Source: Perkinsus olseni (lineage: Eukaryota; Perkinsozoa; Perkinsida; Perkinsidae). From it: a stretch of 64,000 nucleotides of DNA. Every line of letters begins with the position of its first letter. Within the stretch, counting starts at the first letter, position 1. The notes beneath the pieces were generated by a model, which saw nothing but the letters and a program-made list of their open reading frames with translations, ran no database searches and was not told where the DNA came from. The stretch lies in assembly GCA_013115135.1 (NCBI GenBank), contig JABANP010000219.1:1-64000 (forward strand), in the 5' to 3' direction. Below, piece after piece: positions 63,891 to 64,000 of this stretch. The translations under genes were made by a program, and so were the position numbers.

Positions 63891-64000
63891 ACTCACAAGC
63901 TATCAGACAGATTTTTTCTTACTGTATTTCGAAGGAGCGTCTTTATAGCCCTTGTCATCCTGCTGCTTCTCATGCAAACGAACACAAAACCTGAAAATGA

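Overview
This is a nuclear genomic window from a eukaryote with very small, very numerous introns. No bacterial-type operons, Shine-Dalgarno sites or prophage are visible. The gene set includes an ALBA protein with a Gly/Tyr/Lys-rich tail, a Mei2-type RRM protein, a RAP-domain protein, a SulP transporter with an IQ motif and a mucin-like surface protein. Many introns share repeated sequence. Together these suggest an alveolate of the dinoflagellate/perkinsozoan lineage, for example an Amoebophrya-like or Perkinsus-like parasite. That placement is inference: no species marker is present.

Layout: 0.8-5.1 kb (+) histidine kinase-receiver-degenerate cyclase; 5.4-8.2 kb (+) coiled-coil protein with an antisense tRNA-Phe inside it; 8.5-10.2 kb (+) RFC small subunit, ten exons joined in frame; 10.3-10.8 kb (+) SERF/zinc-finger small protein; 11.2-12.6 kb (+) multi-pass membrane protein; 12.8-13.9 kb (+) TPR protein with a duplicated tail; 14.2-16.1 kb (+) ALBA protein; 19.0-20.5 kb (-) Mei2-like RRM protein; 20.9-26.5 kb (+) SulP transporter; 27.9-29.1 kb (-) intronless NAD glycerol-3-phosphate dehydrogenase; 29.8-35.0 kb (-) RAP-domain protein; 35.8 kb (-) tRNA with UAU anticodon; 36.2-39.3 kb (+) queuine tRNA-ribosyltransferase; 40.3-43.6 kb (-) two members of an unrecognised secreted family; 44-48 kb repeat-rich with poorly resolved exons; about 48.7-58.8 kb (-) SNF2/BRG1-type remodeler with bromodomain; 62.6-63.5 kb (-) poly-Thr mucin-like membrane protein; a further partial gene at the right edge.

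The most striking signal is in the introns. One class (42-62 nt) is largely the 3' half of a tRNA, from the variable loop through the T arm and acceptor. In sense copies the downstream T run (the Pol III terminator) serves as the polypyrimidine tract before the AG. A second class carries short inverted repeats GTATCTT...AAGATAC beginning near the donor GT. A third shares the 3' motif CTTTGCTGTGCGCAG. These recur across unrelated genes and look like recently inserted intron-forming elements (introners). A separate repeat family (GTCTAACTAAGCCG...CTCACACAC) was seen only between genes. Several introns fit the conserved reading frame only if one border is moved by one nucleotide.

Exon coordinates given with phases were joined by hand by reading-frame continuity and family motifs. 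Other gene borders are approximate.
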